Source of the DNA: CG2-30-40-21 sp043806395 | Lineage (GTDB): Bacteria > UBA9089 > CG2-30-40-21 | Assembly (NCBI GenBank): GCA_043806395.1 | Contig: JAZDHC010000232.1 | Span: 1 to 14,775 of the forward strand | DNA length: 14,775 nt | Direction of reading: 5' to 3' | In this document: positions 1-6,755 of the stretch, piece by piece | How positions within the stretch are numbered: position 1 is the stretch's first letter | How the letters are laid out: every line of letters begins with the position of its first letter | Notes under the pieces: model-generated | Database searches by the model: none | Seen by the model: the letters and a program-made list of their open reading frames with translations, nothing else | What the model was told of the DNA's origin: nothing | Made by a program: the position numbers and the translations under genes

Positions 1-177
1 AAAATACCAGAGGTGCTACCGCACAGGTTGAAAATTGTCTTGACAAATAGGGTGCATTACGGTATACTTTTGAAAATGGAGATGATAGAAACACTCAAAG
101 ATTATTTTGAAAAAATAGATGCTGTTTTAATAGCATTTTTGGCAAGGGGACATCATCTACAGAATACAACCCCCTAA
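1..177 (+). pseudogene. Degraded MNT-type nucleotidyltransferase fragment
   Basis: The frame is open from the left edge to a TAA at 175-177, with ATG codons at 76 and 82. From the first ATG it would encode 33 residues. Residues 6-25 (LKDYFEKIDAVLIAFLARG) resemble the N-terminus of minimal nucleotidyltransferases of the MNT/HEPN toxin-antitoxin type, where the normal pattern is roughly FLFGSxARG. Here the Phe-Gly-Ser-x part is missing, as if 12 bases had been lost in frame. That Gly-Ser motif is essential for nucleotide binding in the family. The last codons and the stop come from the palindromic repeat at 167-198, so the C-terminal domain is absent. Most likely a non-functional remnant. The open frame upstream of 76 may be chance or part of a gene outside the window. 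The family match is by eye and moderate. Confidence 0.4.
40..68 (+). promoter_or_regulatory. Possible sigma-70 promoter
   Basis: A consensus -35 TTGACA (40-45) lies exactly 17 bp before a near-consensus -10 TATACT (63-68). Transcription would start around 75, almost on the ATG at 76, so any transcript would be nearly leaderless. The hexamers lie in a frame that is open to the window edge, so they could be a chance match inside old coding sequence. The gene they would drive looks broken. The same start could also serve the GT9 gene at 412. Confidence 0.35.
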
Positions 178-198
178 CCCCCTTTTCTAAGGGGGAAT
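167..198. repeat. Palindromic repeat, CCCCCTAACCCCC family, copy 1
   Basis: This 32-bp element has a C-rich half (CAACCCCCTAACCCCC) and a complementary end (GGGGGAAT); CCCCC at 177-183 can pair with GGGGG at 191-195 across the short spacer TTTTCTAA. It is almost identical, in reverse orientation, to the units at 5186-5289. Read on the plus strand it supplies the TAA ending the nucleotidyltransferase fragment. Read on the minus strand it supplies the last codons and TAG of the fragment at 174-365. It is a short dispersed element without coding capacity of its own. Confidence 0.75.
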
Positions 199-365
199 AT
201 TGCACTCTCAACTAACCGCAAGCTTTCAAACAAAGGTGAACCGTCCCGATTATCTTGAATCAGAGGTAGAAGACTATCCTTCTTTTTATAATCTCGATAG
301 ATGCGTTTACCCTGAGTGTTTGATTCTGTCATCCTGTCTACATAAAATGTTACTTTTGTCACCAC
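174..365 (-). pseudogene. Unassigned short reading frame ending in the repeat
   Basis: A 63-codon frame starts at a GTG with no visible ribosome-binding site; the frame upstream closes at a TGA (381-383). Residues 2-54 have a protein-like composition, rich in Lys, Arg and Asp with runs such as GKRIYRDYKKKD and DNRDGSPLFES. The last residues (FPLRKGG) and the stop are purely translation of the palindromic repeat at 167-198. I do not recognise a family. It is most likely the 5' part of a gene cut short by the repeat, or a chance frame. An overlapping plus-strand frame (200-391) has no better support. No function is proposed. Confidence 0.22.
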
Positions 366-411
366 TGGTTTATTCAGCTTTCAATAGCTGACTCTCTTAG
401 GAGCAAAAATT

Positions 412-1470
412 ATGTTACTTCCTGAATTCAAGAGAATATTACTTATAAGATGGGGAAAAATTGGTGATGTTTTGTTTACTACCCCTGTTTTTAGAGCCAT
501 ACGCAATAAATATCCTCATAGTTATTTAGCAGTAATCACAGACCCCCTTATCTGTTCTGAGATAATCTCAGGGAATCCTGATATTGATGAAATATTTGTT
601 TTTGATTTGAAAAGAAACAAAAATTTCAAGAAATTAAAGGAACAGATTGAATTTATTAAAAACTTAAGAGCCAAGAAATTCGACTTGGTTATTGATCTTT
701 ATCATGGTGGTAGAGCCCCATTTTTGGCCTATCTTTGTGGAGCAAAGTATCGGCTTGGAGCAGATGATAGCTGGAAAAAGATGTTTTTCAATATATTATA
801 TACACCATCTATTGCTATAAAACACTGCATTGAATTAGAATTAGATAAGATTTATCCTCTTCAAATTAAAGATAAATTAACTAAAGACATGATAATGTGT
901 GTCTCAGATGAAGATAGAAGATTTATCAATAAAATGTTTGATATAAAACCAAATGACCTTGTTATTGGAATTAATCCTGGAGCAGAATGTCCCTCTAAAC
1001 GGTGGAAGGTTGAAGGATTTGCTGAAGTTGGGGATGCGTTGGTTGAAAGGTATAATGCCAAGGTGATTATAGTTCAAAATTTAGGGCAAGAAAAAACATT
1101 AGCTCATCAAATCAAAAATCTAATGAAAAATCCTGCAAACATTGCTTCTGAATTAACCTTAAAACAATTAGCTGCCTTAACAGAGGCTTGCAATATATTT
1201 ATCTCAGGAGATACGGGTCCATTACATATTGCCGTGGCAATGGGGACTTCAACTGTTAGTCTTTTTACTTCAACCATACCTGAGCTGGCAAGTCCGATTT
1301 CTGGAGAACATAGGGTTATTTATAAGGGTATTTGTTGTGATAATTGTTTGAAAGAAAACTGTAAGGATTTAAGGTGTGTGGAAGCTATCAGTTCGGATGA
1401 TGTTTTGAGAGAGGTTGATTCTTTATTGCAACATCAGGATAATGCACCAGATAGGATGGTGCTAAGATGA
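412..1470 (+). CDS. Glycosyltransferase family 9 (heptosyltransferase-like)
   Basis: This 352-residue protein has the two Rossmann-like halves of GT9, the family of ADP-heptose:LPS heptosyltransferases (WaaC/WaaF). These transfer sugars to lipopolysaccharide core at the cytoplasmic face of the inner membrane. The N-terminus reads LLIRWGKIGDVLFTTPVFRAI (residues 10-30), the acceptor-side glycine loop. The second half has GINPGAECPSKRW from residue 186 and ISGDTGPLHIAVAMG from 264, the nucleotide-sugar site. Cysteines at 308, 309, 312, 317 and 322 match the Cys-rich tail common in GT9. Length is typical. The ATG at 412 has AGGAG at 399-403, 8 bases upstream. It overlaps the next gene by 4 bp (ATGA), implying translational coupling. 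Donor and acceptor sugars cannot be read from sequence. Base composition is clearly more AT-rich than the purH region. Confidence 0.9.
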   Translation: MLLPEFKRILLIRWGKIGDVLFTTPVFRAIRNKYPHSYLAVITDPLICSEIISGNPDIDEIFVFDLKRNKNFKKLKEQIEFIKNLRAKKFDLVIDLYHGGRAPFLAYLCGAKYRLGADDSWKKMFFNILYTPSIAIKHCIELELDKIYPLQIKDKLTKDMIMCVSDEDRRFINKMFDIKPNDLVIGINPGAECPSKRWKVEGFAEVGDALVERYNAKVIIVQNLGQEKTLAHQIKNLMKNPANIASELTLKQLAALTEACNIFISGDTGPLHIAVAMGTSTVSLFTSTIPELASPISGEHRVIYKGICCDNCLKENCKDLRCVEAISSDDVLREVDSLLQHQDNAPDRMVLR

Positions 1471-2678
1471 AATCAAAAGCAATAACCCTATGCAACCGCA
1501 TAATAGATGGTGGTTTAATTGTTTTTGTTTTATCACTTCCCTTTTCTATCTCCGGAACTGAAATAGGTTTTTACACTGCGGCTTTAGCCTGGATTATTAT
1601 GATGGCTATCAAAAAAGAGGTTAAATTGCCTTCCACCCCCTTGGATTTGCCAATCATCTTCTTTTGGCTAATAAGTGTTATCGCAATTGTTTTTTCTGTA
1701 AAACCTTCAATCAGTATAACGATGTTACAAAAAATACCTTATTTCTTCTTGCCTTACTTGATGGTTGCTAACATTAAAGACAAAAAAAAGCTTCTATTGT
1801 TGATTCAATTTTTACTAATTTCCACTACTTTAGCAGCTATTTCAGGTATTTCTAACTATATTAATGGTGCTGAAAGAGCTTATACCCATGCTCTTGAAAT
1901 AAATGCTCTGGCTATATTTCTATTGGTGGTCTTTCCTTTTGCGATTGTTCTTTTTATTTATAAAAAATCTCTGTGGTTGAAGGCAATAAATGGACTCATG
2001 GCTCTGATCATAATGAGTGGTATTATTTTGACTTACAGCCGAAGCACCTATCTTGCTATAGTAGGAATAGCTATTATTATCGGTTTTTTTGTAAAAAAAG
2101 TTAGATATCTGTCTTTCTTTATTCTCTGCTTGTCAATCATCCTTTTTCTATCTCTTACCGGATTCCGCAATCATACCAAAAGCATATCTTGTGATAGTTC
2201 AGAAAGGCCATACATATGGCAAATAGGTTGGCAGATGTTTAAAGACCATCCATTTACAGGAGTAGGGGTTGATTGCATTGAAATTGAATATCCTAAATAT
2301 ATGGGTTCCCAAACTAAATGGGAAATAAGAAACAATATCCATAATAATTTTATTCAGGAAATGGCAGCAAAAGGTATTGGAGGATTAATAGCTTTTCTCT
2401 GGCTGTTAGGCTCTTTCTTTTGGATTGGAGTCAATACATATAAAAGAGATTCTGATAACATTCAAAAGGGAATAATCTTAGGATGTATGGCCGGATATAT
2501 AGGACTTGTGATTGATGGATGCTTTGAATCTTATTTCTTTGCCTGGATATGGCTTTTTATTATGGGTGTGGGTTTAGTGACAAATAACCTTTGTTTTGCC
2601 CACGAAAGATTGAAGAAAGTAAGTGGTCAGGCATGTAATGAAGAAAGTAATGAGGGTAAAGACCTCATATCTGATTGA
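1467..2678 (+). CDS. O-antigen ligase/polymerase-like membrane protein
   Basis: A 403-residue, strongly hydrophobic protein with about ten or more membrane segments. It carries the Wzy_C/O-antigen ligase signature around H292: a hydrophilic periplasmic loop followed by HNNFIQEMAAKGIGGLIAF, including the conserved His-Asn and downstream Gly. Family members are WaaL O-antigen ligases, Wzy-like polymerases and PglL-type O-oligosaccharyltransferases, all using undecaprenyl-linked glycans on the periplasmic side. Sequence alone does not separate these. TYSRSTYLA (about 190-198) is the Arg-containing stretch typical of the family. The start overlaps the GT9 stop by 4 bp, so the pair is an operon probably acting on the same glycan. 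The tail (last ~25 residues) is hydrophilic. The 3' end overlaps the opposing GT2 gene by 14 bp, with no room for a terminator. Confidence 0.85.
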   Translation: MKSKAITLCNRIIDGGLIVFVLSLPFSISGTEIGFYTAALAWIIMMAIKKEVKLPSTPLDLPIIFFWLISVIAIVFSVKPSISITMLQKIPYFFLPYLMVANIKDKKKLLLLIQFLLISTTLAAISGISNYINGAERAYTHALEINALAIFLLVVFPFAIVLFIYKKSLWLKAINGLMALIIMSGIILTYSRSTYLAIVGIAIIIGFFVKKVRYLSFFILCLSIILFLSLTGFRNHTKSISCDSSERPYIWQIGWQMFKDHPFTGVGVDCIEIEYPKYMGSQTKWEIRNNIHNNFIQEMAAKGIGGLIAFLWLLGSFFWIGVNTYKRDSDNIQKGIILGCMAGYIGLVIDGCFESYFFAWIWLFIMGVGLVTNNLCFAHERLKKVSGQACNEESNEGKDLISD

Positions 2679-3474
2679 TGCCGTAAGTCGTAAAAGCTAT
2701 CATATTTTTCTTGATTTTTTCAAACAATTCAATATTTGCCTCTGGACGGGGCAATAATTCATGATAGAGATGGTACTGAATAGCCATATTCTTAACTGAG
2801 CATATCTTAACGCCATTTAACTCCAGCCTGAACTGAATATCCGAATCTTCACCAATGGAAGGTTGTTCATATCTTTCATCAAAACCATTAACCCTCATAA
2901 TATCTTCCATAGACAACGAAAAATTAGAACCTACAATCCCCCGTTTTTTTCTGTTTATAACTCTTCTAATTCCTGACGAGGCAAAGAAAACCCCTTCTTC
3001 AACACATGTTGACCTGCCGAAGATGTAATCAAAAAAAAGCAAGAATTTATTTTTTCCCAGATAGTCTGATTTAATAGCTTCAGTTGTTAATCTTTTAGTA
3101 ATTTTTTTTGACAGGTTTACTCGCCTACCAGCAAGGCAAACACCTTTGGATCTATTTTCAATATGCTCCCTGACAAACTCCTTGTGCGGAACACAATCAC
3201 CGTCAATAAATATCAGATAATCGGTTTTAGCCTCACAAATAGATTTATTTAATATCCTGCATTTTCGGAAGCCTTTGTCTTCCTGCCAAACATGTTTTAT
3301 TGCCAGAGAAGACCTGTCCATAATTTCTTTGAGCTCTCGAACAACCTCTTCCCTTGAACCGTCATCAGCAATGATTATTTCAAATTCATTTGAGGATTGT
3401 CTTTCCATGCCTGCCAAAACCAATTTCAGATAATCTATTTTGTTATAAAAAGAAATGATAAGGGTTGCTTTCAT
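2665..3474 (-). CDS. Glycosyltransferase family 2 with galactosyltransferase-type C-terminus
   Basis: This 269-residue protein has a GT-A fold. LIISFYNK opens the domain, ADDGS (36-40) binds the nucleotide, and DGD (91-93, within FIDGDCVPH) is the DxD metal and sugar-nucleotide motif. NGFDERYEQPSIGEDSD (196-212) matches the C-terminal Glyco_transf_7C-type motif with the catalytic-region Glu-Asp. No membrane segment is evident, so it should act in the cytoplasm or at the inner membrane surface. The closest described architectures are WaaE/KdtX-like and chondroitin-polymerase-like enzymes; donor and acceptor are unknown. Its ATG overlaps the stop of the upstream DUF2723 gene by one base (TAATG), a classic coupled arrangement. 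It is the last gene of the minus-strand run. Composition is AT-rich, like the facing GT9/ligase pair. Confidence 0.88.
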   Translation of the reverse strand: MKATLIISFYNKIDYLKLVLAGMERQSSNEFEIIIADDGSREEVVRELKEIMDRSSLAIKHVWQEDKGFRKCRILNKSICEAKTDYLIFIDGDCVPHKEFVREHIENRSKGVCLAGRRVNLSKKITKRLTTEAIKSDYLGKNKFLLFFDYIFGRSTCVEEGVFFASSGIRRVINRKKRGIVGSNFSLSMEDIMRVNGFDERYEQPSIGEDSDIQFRLELNGVKICSVKNMAIQYHLYHELLPRPEANIELFEKIKKNMIAFTTYGINQI

Positions 3475-5876
3475 TATTGCATTCTCGCTAACATCTGCCT
3501 TGCACCCATATCAAGAGGTGATAGTTGTAATACCTGCTGAAATGCAGCTTGTGCCTCTTGCGTCCGTCCATTCTGATAATAAAGCAACCCCAGATTTCTC
3601 CTGAATTCTACATTGTTTGGACTAAGCCTTACCAACTGTTCACAGGCCGAGATGGTTTCATTTGGCATTTTTAGCTCAAGGCTTACCCTGGCAATGGCAA
3701 GGTATGTCTCAATATCATCTGGAGAAATGCCAACCTCTTGCTTGTATTCTTGAAGTGCCTTCTGGGGAGTGTTCCCCTTTTCACACAAGCCCCCAATACT
3801 CTTATGAATACCCGGCTGATTTGGATTCAATGTCAATGCCTGCTGAAAATTATCAATCGCTTCCTTTGTTTGTCCCTTCTGAGAATAACACCTGCCAAGG
3901 TTATAATAAATCACTGGAATACTGGCATCTATCTTTAATGCCCGCTTAAGCTCATAAATAGCCAGTGAGTATTCACCAGCCCCGAGATAGTTATTCCCTC
4001 GATTGTTGTATCCCCCCGCATAATTGCGGAGCATATCCTTTGCCTTAGCATCTAAGGAACAATCTTGCCGCACAATCAACGGAACATCCCCATTTTTTAA
4101 TTCAGCCAAAGTATCAGAGCCTTCATTGACTATTTTTACAAAAAAGCTGTAGGGAACACCCATATATCCCTGCGGGACAGGCTCGTCTGAGTAGTGATAT
4201 ACGCCCCGTTTACCAACATTTTTCTTTAATATATCCCTGAATCGAACATACCCGAGTTCCTCCCCTGCTGAGGCTATTGGATGAATATCCACCCCAAGTT
4301 GGGGAAAATTATACCTGACATGTTCAATGTACCAATCCTGGAACAAGAACGGTGTATCAACCAAGGCAACATCCTCCCGTTTATTCTCCACATATCTTTG
4401 ATACCACACAGGAAACCCATTTACATCACCTTTTATCAAAATAACTGAGTCAGGCTCAAGGGATGAAAGCAGGTTCCTGGCAATATCTGTTGGAAAATAA
4501 TAATTCCGATGTTGACATTGTTTATAATGTGCAGATAATGGAATAATTATCAGGCAAAGGAAGACAACAAATGCTACTTGAGGAATTGTCGGAATAAATC
4601 GGGCAATCATTTGCATGAGCCACAACACACCACAGCCAATAAGGATAGCAAAGACCATAAATGATGTCAGATAGTAGTCCTGAATATTTGAAATACCATA
4701 TCGTACCGCTGCTGCAATATTAGTCAAAATAACCAGACAAAGCAGCAGGGAGATGGTACGCCGATATTTGAATAGAAAAACAAACCCCATTATCCCCAAC
4801 CACACTGTCCACCATGTAAACTGGTTTGGAAAAAATGTTATCAGGTGTGTCCAGGCATTTTGAAGCCAATCCATGGGTGAATTAATGATAAAATGCTTGT
4901 ATGCTTGAATAGTAATATATTCCATAAATTGTGGCAATGTTTGTGGATCCCCCCAGTTTAACGGCGGATGAGTCATGGCGGCAAGGGGCAGATAGAGATA
5001 CAAAAGCAGGGGAGTAATAAAGCAAAGCAACATCTTGCCTATCATCTGTAAAGATGGAAGTCGTTGCGTCTTATTCCATGTAATTGTTAGAATAAAATAA
5101 ATGCTTGCTGGAACAATATATATAGTCTGGAGGTGATGGGTAAATGCCAATCCAAGGGTAATGGCAAATACATAGAGCAAGGGCAATTCCCCCTTAGAAA
5201 AGGGGGTCAGGGGGGAGGGGGATTCCCCCTTAATAAAGGGGGTTAGGGGGGAGGGGGATTCCCCCTTAATAAAGGGGGTTAGGGGGTTGTTCTTCCCCTG
5301 CCACCGGATAAGAATAAAGAGCAAAATGCTGGCAAATAAAACATTCAGACTGTATTTTTCTGCAATAACCGCCTGTTCCCAGAATGTAGCAGCAAACATA
5401 AGCATTCCTGCCGAGACCACCGCAGAAATAATGTGCATTAGCCTTTGCTTAGGGACACAAAACCCACCCACCATTATCACCATAAAATAAACCATCATCG
5501 CTGTAGTTGAGGCAAAAAGGCTGGAGAGAAAATTCATTCTATAGGCAATATTCCCAATCGGGACAAGGCTGATGAATAATTTGCCAAGCAAGCAAAAGAA
5601 CGGATAACCCGGCGGATGGCATACCCCAAGATTAACAACCGCAGGCACCATATCCCCACAATCATGGAAACCAATATCCGGGGTAAGGGTGTAAAGATAG
5701 GTGAATAATGCGGCAAGGAAAACGATAATGCCACCAATACATTCAAATATTCCCAATCTATTATTGGTCAAGGGTATTTCCCCAATCCCAATCAGCTGGA
5801 GGGCAGACACATAGGTCTTGCCCCTACTATTGGTAGCCTTTTGTTTTATTATTGGTTGTTTTTTCTTTCTGGACAT
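3474..5876 (-). CDS. DUF2723 membrane glycosyltransferase with C-terminal TPR repeats
   Basis: An 800-residue protein. After a basic, cytoplasmic-looking N-terminus comes a membrane helix (about 42-63). The DUF2723 signature follows: TPDIGFHDCGDM (65-76) and GVCHPPGYPFF (84-94), with acidic D67, D72 and D75 in a presumed extracytoplasmic loop. About ten more membrane segments extend to ~450, then a soluble domain, then about five TPR units (about 625-800, for example AIYELKRALKIDASIPVIYYNLG). DUF2723 belongs to the GT-C superfamily. The human member TMEM260, also DUF2723 plus TPR, is a protein O-mannosyltransferase, so a lipid-linked-sugar-dependent protein glycosyltransferase is a reasonable inference here. 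Residues ~197-231 are translated palindromic repeats (5186-5289), placed between two membrane segments. It starts 3 bp after the aminotransferase stop and overlaps GT2 by 1 bp. Confidence 0.87.
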   Translation of the reverse strand: MSRKKKQPIIKQKATNSRGKTYVSALQLIGIGEIPLTNNRLGIFECIGGIIVFLAALFTYLYTLTPDIGFHDCGDMVPAVVNLGVCHPPGYPFFCLLGKLFISLVPIGNIAYRMNFLSSLFASTTAMMVYFMVIMVGGFCVPKQRLMHIISAVVSAGMLMFAATFWEQAVIAEKYSLNVLFASILLFILIRWQGKNNPLTPFIKGESPSPLTPFIKGESPSPLTPFSKGELPLLYVFAITLGLAFTHHLQTIYIVPASIYFILTITWNKTQRLPSLQMIGKMLLCFITPLLLYLYLPLAAMTHPPLNWGDPQTLPQFMEYITIQAYKHFIINSPMDWLQNAWTHLITFFPNQFTWWTVWLGIMGFVFLFKYRRTISLLLCLVILTNIAAAVRYGISNIQDYYLTSFMVFAILIGCGVLWLMQMIARFIPTIPQVAFVVFLCLIIIPLSAHYKQCQHRNYYFPTDIARNLLSSLEPDSVILIKGDVNGFPVWYQRYVENKREDVALVDTPFLFQDWYIEHVRYNFPQLGVDIHPIASAGEELGYVRFRDILKKNVGKRGVYHYSDEPVPQGYMGVPYSFFVKIVNEGSDTLAELKNGDVPLIVRQDCSLDAKAKDMLRNYAGGYNNRGNNYLGAGEYSLAIYELKRALKIDASIPVIYYNLGRCYSQKGQTKEAIDNFQQALTLNPNQPGIHKSIGGLCEKGNTPQKALQEYKQEVGISPDDIETYLAIARVSLELKMPNETISACEQLVRLSPNNVEFRRNLGLLYYQNGRTQEAQAAFQQVLQLSPLDMGARQMLARMQ
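5186..5289. repeat. Three tandem palindromic repeat units inside the DUF2723 gene
   Basis: Two full 36-bp units (5186-5221, 5222-5257) and a 32-bp third unit (5258-5289) lie head to tail. Each contains CCCCCTTA, a 5-6 base spacer, then AAGGGGG and GGGGGAGGGGG or its end. The third unit ends in the same GGGGGTTG as the inverse of copy 1 at 167-198. Because 36 is divisible by three, the gene stays open and reads PLTPFIKGESPS repeatedly. In another frame the element would supply a TAA stop. Units 2 and 3 share the same TAATAAA spacer; unit 1 has TAGAAAA like copy 1, which suggests local duplication after insertion. Confidence 0.85.
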
Positions 5877-5879
5877 GTA

Positions 5880-6671
5880 TTACTTTTCCCCTTCCACTAT
5901 CCTTTGATACCCTTCCCGCAATCCCTTGCTTATTCCCCCTGCCATTCCATTCCCAACCATTCTTCCATCCACCACAGATACCGGCAATATCTCAATAGTA
6001 GAGTTGGTAAGAAAAATCTCATCCGCTGTAAACAAATCGTATCTGGTAATCGGCACCTGCTTTGTTCTCACCCCTGTCTTCATGGCTATCTCAAGCACAC
6101 ACTGTCGCGAGATCCCATTCAATAATCCAAGATATGGCGGTGGGGTAATAAGCAAGCCATTCTTGACCATAAAGATATTGCTGACCGTACCCTCAGTCAC
6201 AAAACCTTGACGGTTCAGAAATACAACCTCAAACGGGTTATCCCTGTTTGCCTCTGTTCTGGCAATAACACCCGGCAAAAAGTTTGATGATTTTGCCTGT
6301 GGCAGGGGTGGTTGTTTGACAAGGGAAGTGGTAGTAATTATTACACCTTTTTCGTAGTATTCTTGTGGATATACAGGAAGAGGGGATACAATTATCGCCA
6401 AATCTCCATTGGCAATGCTTATTCTAACCGATGCTTGTTCGAGTTTGGCATTTTCAAGCACATTGCAGCATATCCCTTCGAGTTGTTTGCCTGTGTAGGA
6501 TATGCTGATCCCCAAAAACCTTGCAGACATGAAAAGCCTTTTGATATGTTCATGGAGCTTGAATATCCTCCCCTGATATGCCCGCATGGTCTCAAACACA
6601 CCACCATCAAAGGATAAACCACATCTTGCCGACTCTTTTGGGATATATTTGCCGTTCAGGTATATGGTCAT
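5880..6671 (-). CDS. Class IV (fold-type IV) PLP aminotransferase
   Basis: A 263-residue protein with the full class IV signature. It begins MTIYLNGKYIP, then GLSFDGGVFETMRAY (18-32), the catalytic Lys at K127 in AKSSNFLPG, E160 in FVTEGTVSNIF (157-167) that contacts the PLP pyridine nitrogen, and LLNGISRQ (183-190). Family members are branched-chain aminotransferase (IlvE), aminodeoxychorismate lyase (PabC) and D-amino-acid aminotransferase; the sequence does not decide by eye. The start at 6671 is preferred over an upstream ATG at 6698 because AAGGA (6679-6683 on the minus strand) lies 7 bases before it and homologues start at MxIYLNG. It follows purH by 84 bp and precedes the DUF2723 gene by 3 bp. 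A link to glycan assembly is not implied by its family. Confidence 0.9.
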   Translation of the reverse strand: MTIYLNGKYIPKESARCGLSFDGGVFETMRAYQGRIFKLHEHIKRLFMSARFLGISISYTGKQLEGICCNVLENAKLEQASVRISIANGDLAIIVSPLPVYPQEYYEKGVIITTTSLVKQPPLPQAKSSNFLPGVIARTEANRDNPFEVVFLNRQGFVTEGTVSNIFMVKNGLLITPPPYLGLLNGISRQCVLEIAMKTGVRTKQVPITRYDLFTADEIFLTNSTIEILPVSVVDGRMVGNGMAGGISKGLREGYQRIVEGEK

Positions 6672-6678
6672 TGGATCA

Positions 6679-6683
6679 TCCTT
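6679..6683 (-). promoter_or_regulatory. Ribosome-binding site that decides the aminotransferase start
   Basis: AAGGA on the minus strand lies 7 bases upstream of the ATG at 6671. The alternative ATG at 6698 has no comparable site, so the shorter protein is favoured. Confidence 0.65.
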
Positions 6684-6711
6684 AAAATATGGACACATTC
6701 TGAAAAACTAA

Positions 6712-6732
6712 CAGCCTACAGCCTATAGCCTA
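6712..6732. repeat. Three tandem 7-bp repeats (CAGCCTA/TAGCCTA)
   Basis: Units at 6712-6718 and 6719-6725 are CAGCCTA; the unit at 6726-6732 is TAGCCTA. They lie in the 84-bp gap between the purH stop and the aminotransferase start. On the transcribed strand they read TAGGCTA, TAGGCTG, TAGGCTG. Function is unknown; it is a microsatellite-like tract that could vary in copy number between strains. Confidence 0.75.
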
Positions 6733-6755
6733 AACACCTGAGTAGTTACGACACA

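Noticed and set aside
1333..1380. Cysteine cluster in the GT9 protein as a possible new metal site
   Set aside because: A Cys-rich C-terminal segment is common in GT9 heptosyltransferases, so it is not unusual here.
5186..5289. CRISPR-like array, because similar 36-bp units repeat three times
   Set aside because: The units are directly tandem with no unique spacers, lie inside an open gene and match a dispersed palindrome elsewhere in the window.
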